From assembly GCA_021781285.1 (NCBI GenBank), contig JAJXXD010000185.1:1-5535 (forward strand): a stretch of 5,535 bases of DNA, read 5' to 3'. Shown here piece after piece: positions 4,996-5,535 of this stretch. The notes below the pieces were generated by a model, which saw nothing but the letters and a program-made list of their open reading frames with translations, did no database searches and was not told where the DNA came from. Origin of the DNA: a bacterium (GTDB lineage Bacteria > SZUA-79 > Acidulodesulfobacterales > Acidulodesulfobacteraceae). How positions within the stretch are numbered: the stretch's first letter is position 1; every line of letters starts with the position of its first letter. The translations under genes were made by a program, and so were the position numbers.

Positions 4996-5033
4996 CAAAA
5001 AAAATCATATTTTATAACATTTTTTTAATATAC

Positions 5034-5535
5034 TTAAATCGATTTTGCGCCGGCATCCTTTTCGTAAAGAAGAATAGGCTGACCGCTATTAATAATAACA
5101 TCGTCATTTATAACGCATTCTTTAATAGTCGGGTCGGTCGGTATTTCATACATAACATCGAGCATTATAGACTCGAGAATCGTCCTTAAACCTCTTGCTC
5201 CGGATCCGTGTTTAACGGCCTTTTTAGTAATTTCTTTAATAGCCGAATCGGTAAATCTTAAATTTACGTCTTCAAGCTCGAATAATTTTTGATACTGTTT
5301 AATCAACGCATTTTTAGGCTTCGTTAAAATCTCTACAAGGGCCTTCTCGTCAAGTTCCTCAAGCGTGGCTGTTACCGGAAGTCTGCCGATAAATTCCGGA
5401 ATCAGTCCATATTTCAATAAATCTTTAGTCTCGACCTGTTTCATTATTTCGTAAGGACTGACGGATTTGCCCGATTTAACTCCCGCATTAAAACCTATAG
5501 GCTGCTGATGTATCCGTTTTTCTATAATTTTATCG
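5034..5535 (-). CDS. clpX: ATP-dependent protease ATPase subunit ClpX, C-terminal part
   Basis: ClpX is the hexameric AAA+ unfoldase that feeds tagged proteins into ClpP. Only the last 166 residues are present; the frame is open across the right edge, so an ATG at 5442-5444 is internal and not the start. The visible part runs from DKIIEKRIHQQPIGF through LLKYGLIPEFIGRLPV, which holds the arginine-finger Arg of the GRLP motif, then LDEKALVEILTKPKNALIKQYQKLFELE and the sensor 2 box GSGARGLRTILE, and ends in a short hydrophilic tail. The zinc-binding domain, Walker motifs and pore loops lie outside. No lon gene separates it from hup. The 38 bases after the stop contain only an A/T-rich weak stem, so its terminator is unclear. 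Confidence 0.95.
   Translation of the reverse strand, partial: DKIIEKRIHQQPIGFNAGVKSGKSVSPYEIMKQVETKDLLKYGLIPEFIGRLPVTATLEELDEKALVEILTKPKNALIKQYQKLFELEDVNLRFTDSAIKEITKKAVKHGSGARGLRTILESIMLDVMYEIPTDPTIKECVINDDVIINSGQPILLYEKDAGAKSI

Noticed and set aside
4996..5033. Intrinsic terminator after clpX
   Set aside because: The only inverted repeat is a run of A against a run of T with no G-C pairs, which is not a convincing terminator stem.
4929..5189. 86-codon plus-strand frame across the HU promoter and the clpX end
   Set aside because: Half of it is antisense to clpX and half is AT-rich promoter DNA; the translation is low in complexity with no known domain.

Overview
The window is a short, AT-rich stretch of bacterial chromosome carrying mostly core genes. 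Every recognisable gene lies on the minus strand. Gene order and protein features (yebC-ruvC-ruvA-ruvB in a row, clpX near an HU gene, CCA-encoding tRNA genes, TTGACA/TATAAT-type promoters, GGAGG ribosome binding sites) fit a Gram-negative bacterium of the broad deltaproteobacterial type. That placement is an inference from general knowledge and was not tested.

In the direction of transcription (right to left), the window opens with the C-terminal 166 residues of ClpX, the ATPase of the ClpXP protease. An HU-type nucleoid protein gene follows, with a clear sigma70-like promoter and a structured leader. The HU terminator ends directly against tRNA-Val(UAC). tRNA-Asp(GUC) comes next with its own promoter. 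A 340-base gap without genes then holds a composite palindromic repeat (4087-4184) nested inside a second, 13-bp inverted repeat. tRNA-Leu(UAG) follows, with its own promoter.

The central block is yebC, ruvC, ruvA and ruvB, probably one transcription unit. RuvA and RuvB form the branch-migration motor on Holliday junctions and RuvC is the resolvase, so the block encodes the whole resolvasome. YebC is a TACO1/YebC-family protein that often neighbours ruv genes. RuvA has an unusually long inter-domain linker, RuvC has Asn at a usual metal-ligand position, and the three ruv genes lack visible Shine-Dalgarno sequences.

Downstream of ruvB lies a 73-residue ribbon-helix-helix antitoxin-like gene with a perfect 14-bp palindrome in its upstream region and no recognisable partner toxin. 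The left 338 bases hold no gene. They contain a copy of the repeat unit seen near the tRNAs, a perfect 19-bp inverted repeat that can act as a bidirectional terminator, and a second long imperfect hairpin.

I see no CRISPR array, prophage, defence island or clearly new multi-gene system. The points of interest are the repeat structures, the orphan antitoxin with its operator-like palindrome, and sequence peculiarities of the ruv genes.
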